Shown: positions 63,890-64,000 of the stretch, piece by piece
How the letters are laid out: each line of letters opens with the position of its first letter
How positions within the stretch are numbered: the stretch's first letter is position 1
Source: Bordetella genomosp. 4
Lineage (GTDB): Bacteria; Pseudomonadota; Gammaproteobacteria; Burkholderiales; Burkholderiaceae_B
DNA: 64,000 bases
Reading direction: 5' to 3'
Assembly: GCF_002261185.1 (NCBI RefSeq)
Contig: NZ_NEVQ01000021.1
Coordinates: 172,888-236,887, forward strand
Program-made: the position numbers and the translations under genes
The notes under the pieces: generated by a model
What the model saw: only the letters and a program-made list of their open reading frames with translations
The model's database searches: none
Told to the model about the DNA's origin: nothing

Positions 63890-64000
63890 CTACGGAGTCC
63901 CTTTGACTGCTCCCTTCCCTAAAGGGGAAGGGGATTCCCACTTCACAGAACCGAGCCGTTGCACATCATCACTCATGCACTCAGGTCTTACCGTTTCTCC
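63890..64000 (-). CDS. tnpB: C-terminal tail of a TnpB (IS200/IS605 family) protein, cut by the window edge
   Basis: On the minus strand an open frame enters from the edge and runs 36 codons to a TAG at 63890-63892. It ends with GETVRPECMSDDVQRLGSVK and WESPSPLGKGAVKGTP. The GSVKWES-SPLGKG-type ending over a GGGAATCCCC/CCCTTCCC...GGGAAGGG sequence is what I recall from tails of TnpB genes, where the coding end overlaps the omega RNA. Intactness of the rest of the gene cannot be judged. Confidence 0.6.
   Translation of the reverse strand, partial: GETVRPECMSDDVQRLGSVKWESPSPLGKGAVKGTP
63912..63932 (-). ncRNA. Hairpin of a possible omega RNA within the tnpB 3' end
   Basis: CCCTTCCC (63912-63919) pairs with GGGAAGGG (63925-63932) around a 5-base loop. 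It lies inside the last codons of the tnpB frame. In IS200/IS605 elements the guide RNA of TnpB comes from the gene's 3' end and right end and has such stems. Only this part is visible, and the RNA limits are not defined. Confidence 0.35.

Noticed and set aside
1..64000. CRISPR array
   Set aside because: No regularly spaced direct repeats were seen in any intergenic region.

Overview
The window reads as chromosome of a betaproteobacterium, most likely Alcaligenaceae (Bordetella/Achromobacter relatives). Reasons: high-GC coding sequence, dense short operons with 4-base ATGA overlaps, a fused DctQM TRAP transporter, a nadA-nadB operon, and a Vi-antigen-like capsule locus of the kind known outside the enterics in that family. 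No rRNA, CRISPR array or complete insertion sequence is visible. One tRNA-Lys gene is present, and the tail of an IS200/IS605-type tnpB runs off the right edge.

Layout. 1-6.7 kb: an aldehyde dehydrogenase, a zinc alcohol dehydrogenase and a Leu/Ile/Val-type binding protein, divergent from a large MalT-like (LAL) activator. 6.7-14.2 kb: a compact sugar-acid module consisting of a DUF1537 kinase, a RuBisCO-like protein, a VOC-fold protein, TRAP transporter subunits DctQM and DctP, and a LacI-type regulator. 14.3-20.4 kb: a seven-gene operon read leftward (RraA-like aldolase, aminotransferase, polar amino-acid ABC transporter, LysR regulator). 20.5-28.6 kb: housekeeping and accessory genes (ankyrin protein, LysR, cytosine-deaminase-like amidohydrolase, M48 lipoprotein protease, L,D-transpeptidase, alpha/beta hydrolase with ArsR regulator, YchF, VOC protein).

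28.6-42.8 kb is the most distinctive part: an AT-rich leader of about 740 bases followed by tviB-tviD-tviE-vexA-vexB-vexC-vexD-vexE and a pectate-lyase-family gene (vexL-like). Together they would make the sugar nucleotide, polymerise and acetylate it, add a lipid terminus, export the chain by an ABC route and trim it. The exporter is odd. Its nucleotide-binding subunit (37770-38489) keeps the overall KpsT/VexC layout but has lost Walker A, Q-loop, signature, Walker B and H-loop residues, and its permease carries a soluble N-terminal extension of about 195 residues. No tviC epimerase or tviA regulator is present.

42.6-64 kb: nadB-nadA (read leftward, nadB overlapping the capsule locus tail to tail, nadA preceded by two matching palindromic operators), a Tat-exported phospholipase C, tRNA-Lys, metNIQ, a divergent GH31 glycosidase, mnmC, an inositol-monophosphatase-family gene, an acyl-CoA ligase, an M20 amidohydrolase, a LysR/YeiH pair, a YciA-type thioesterase, mgtE and the tnpB fragment.

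All assignments come from reading motifs and gene order by eye. No database search was run.
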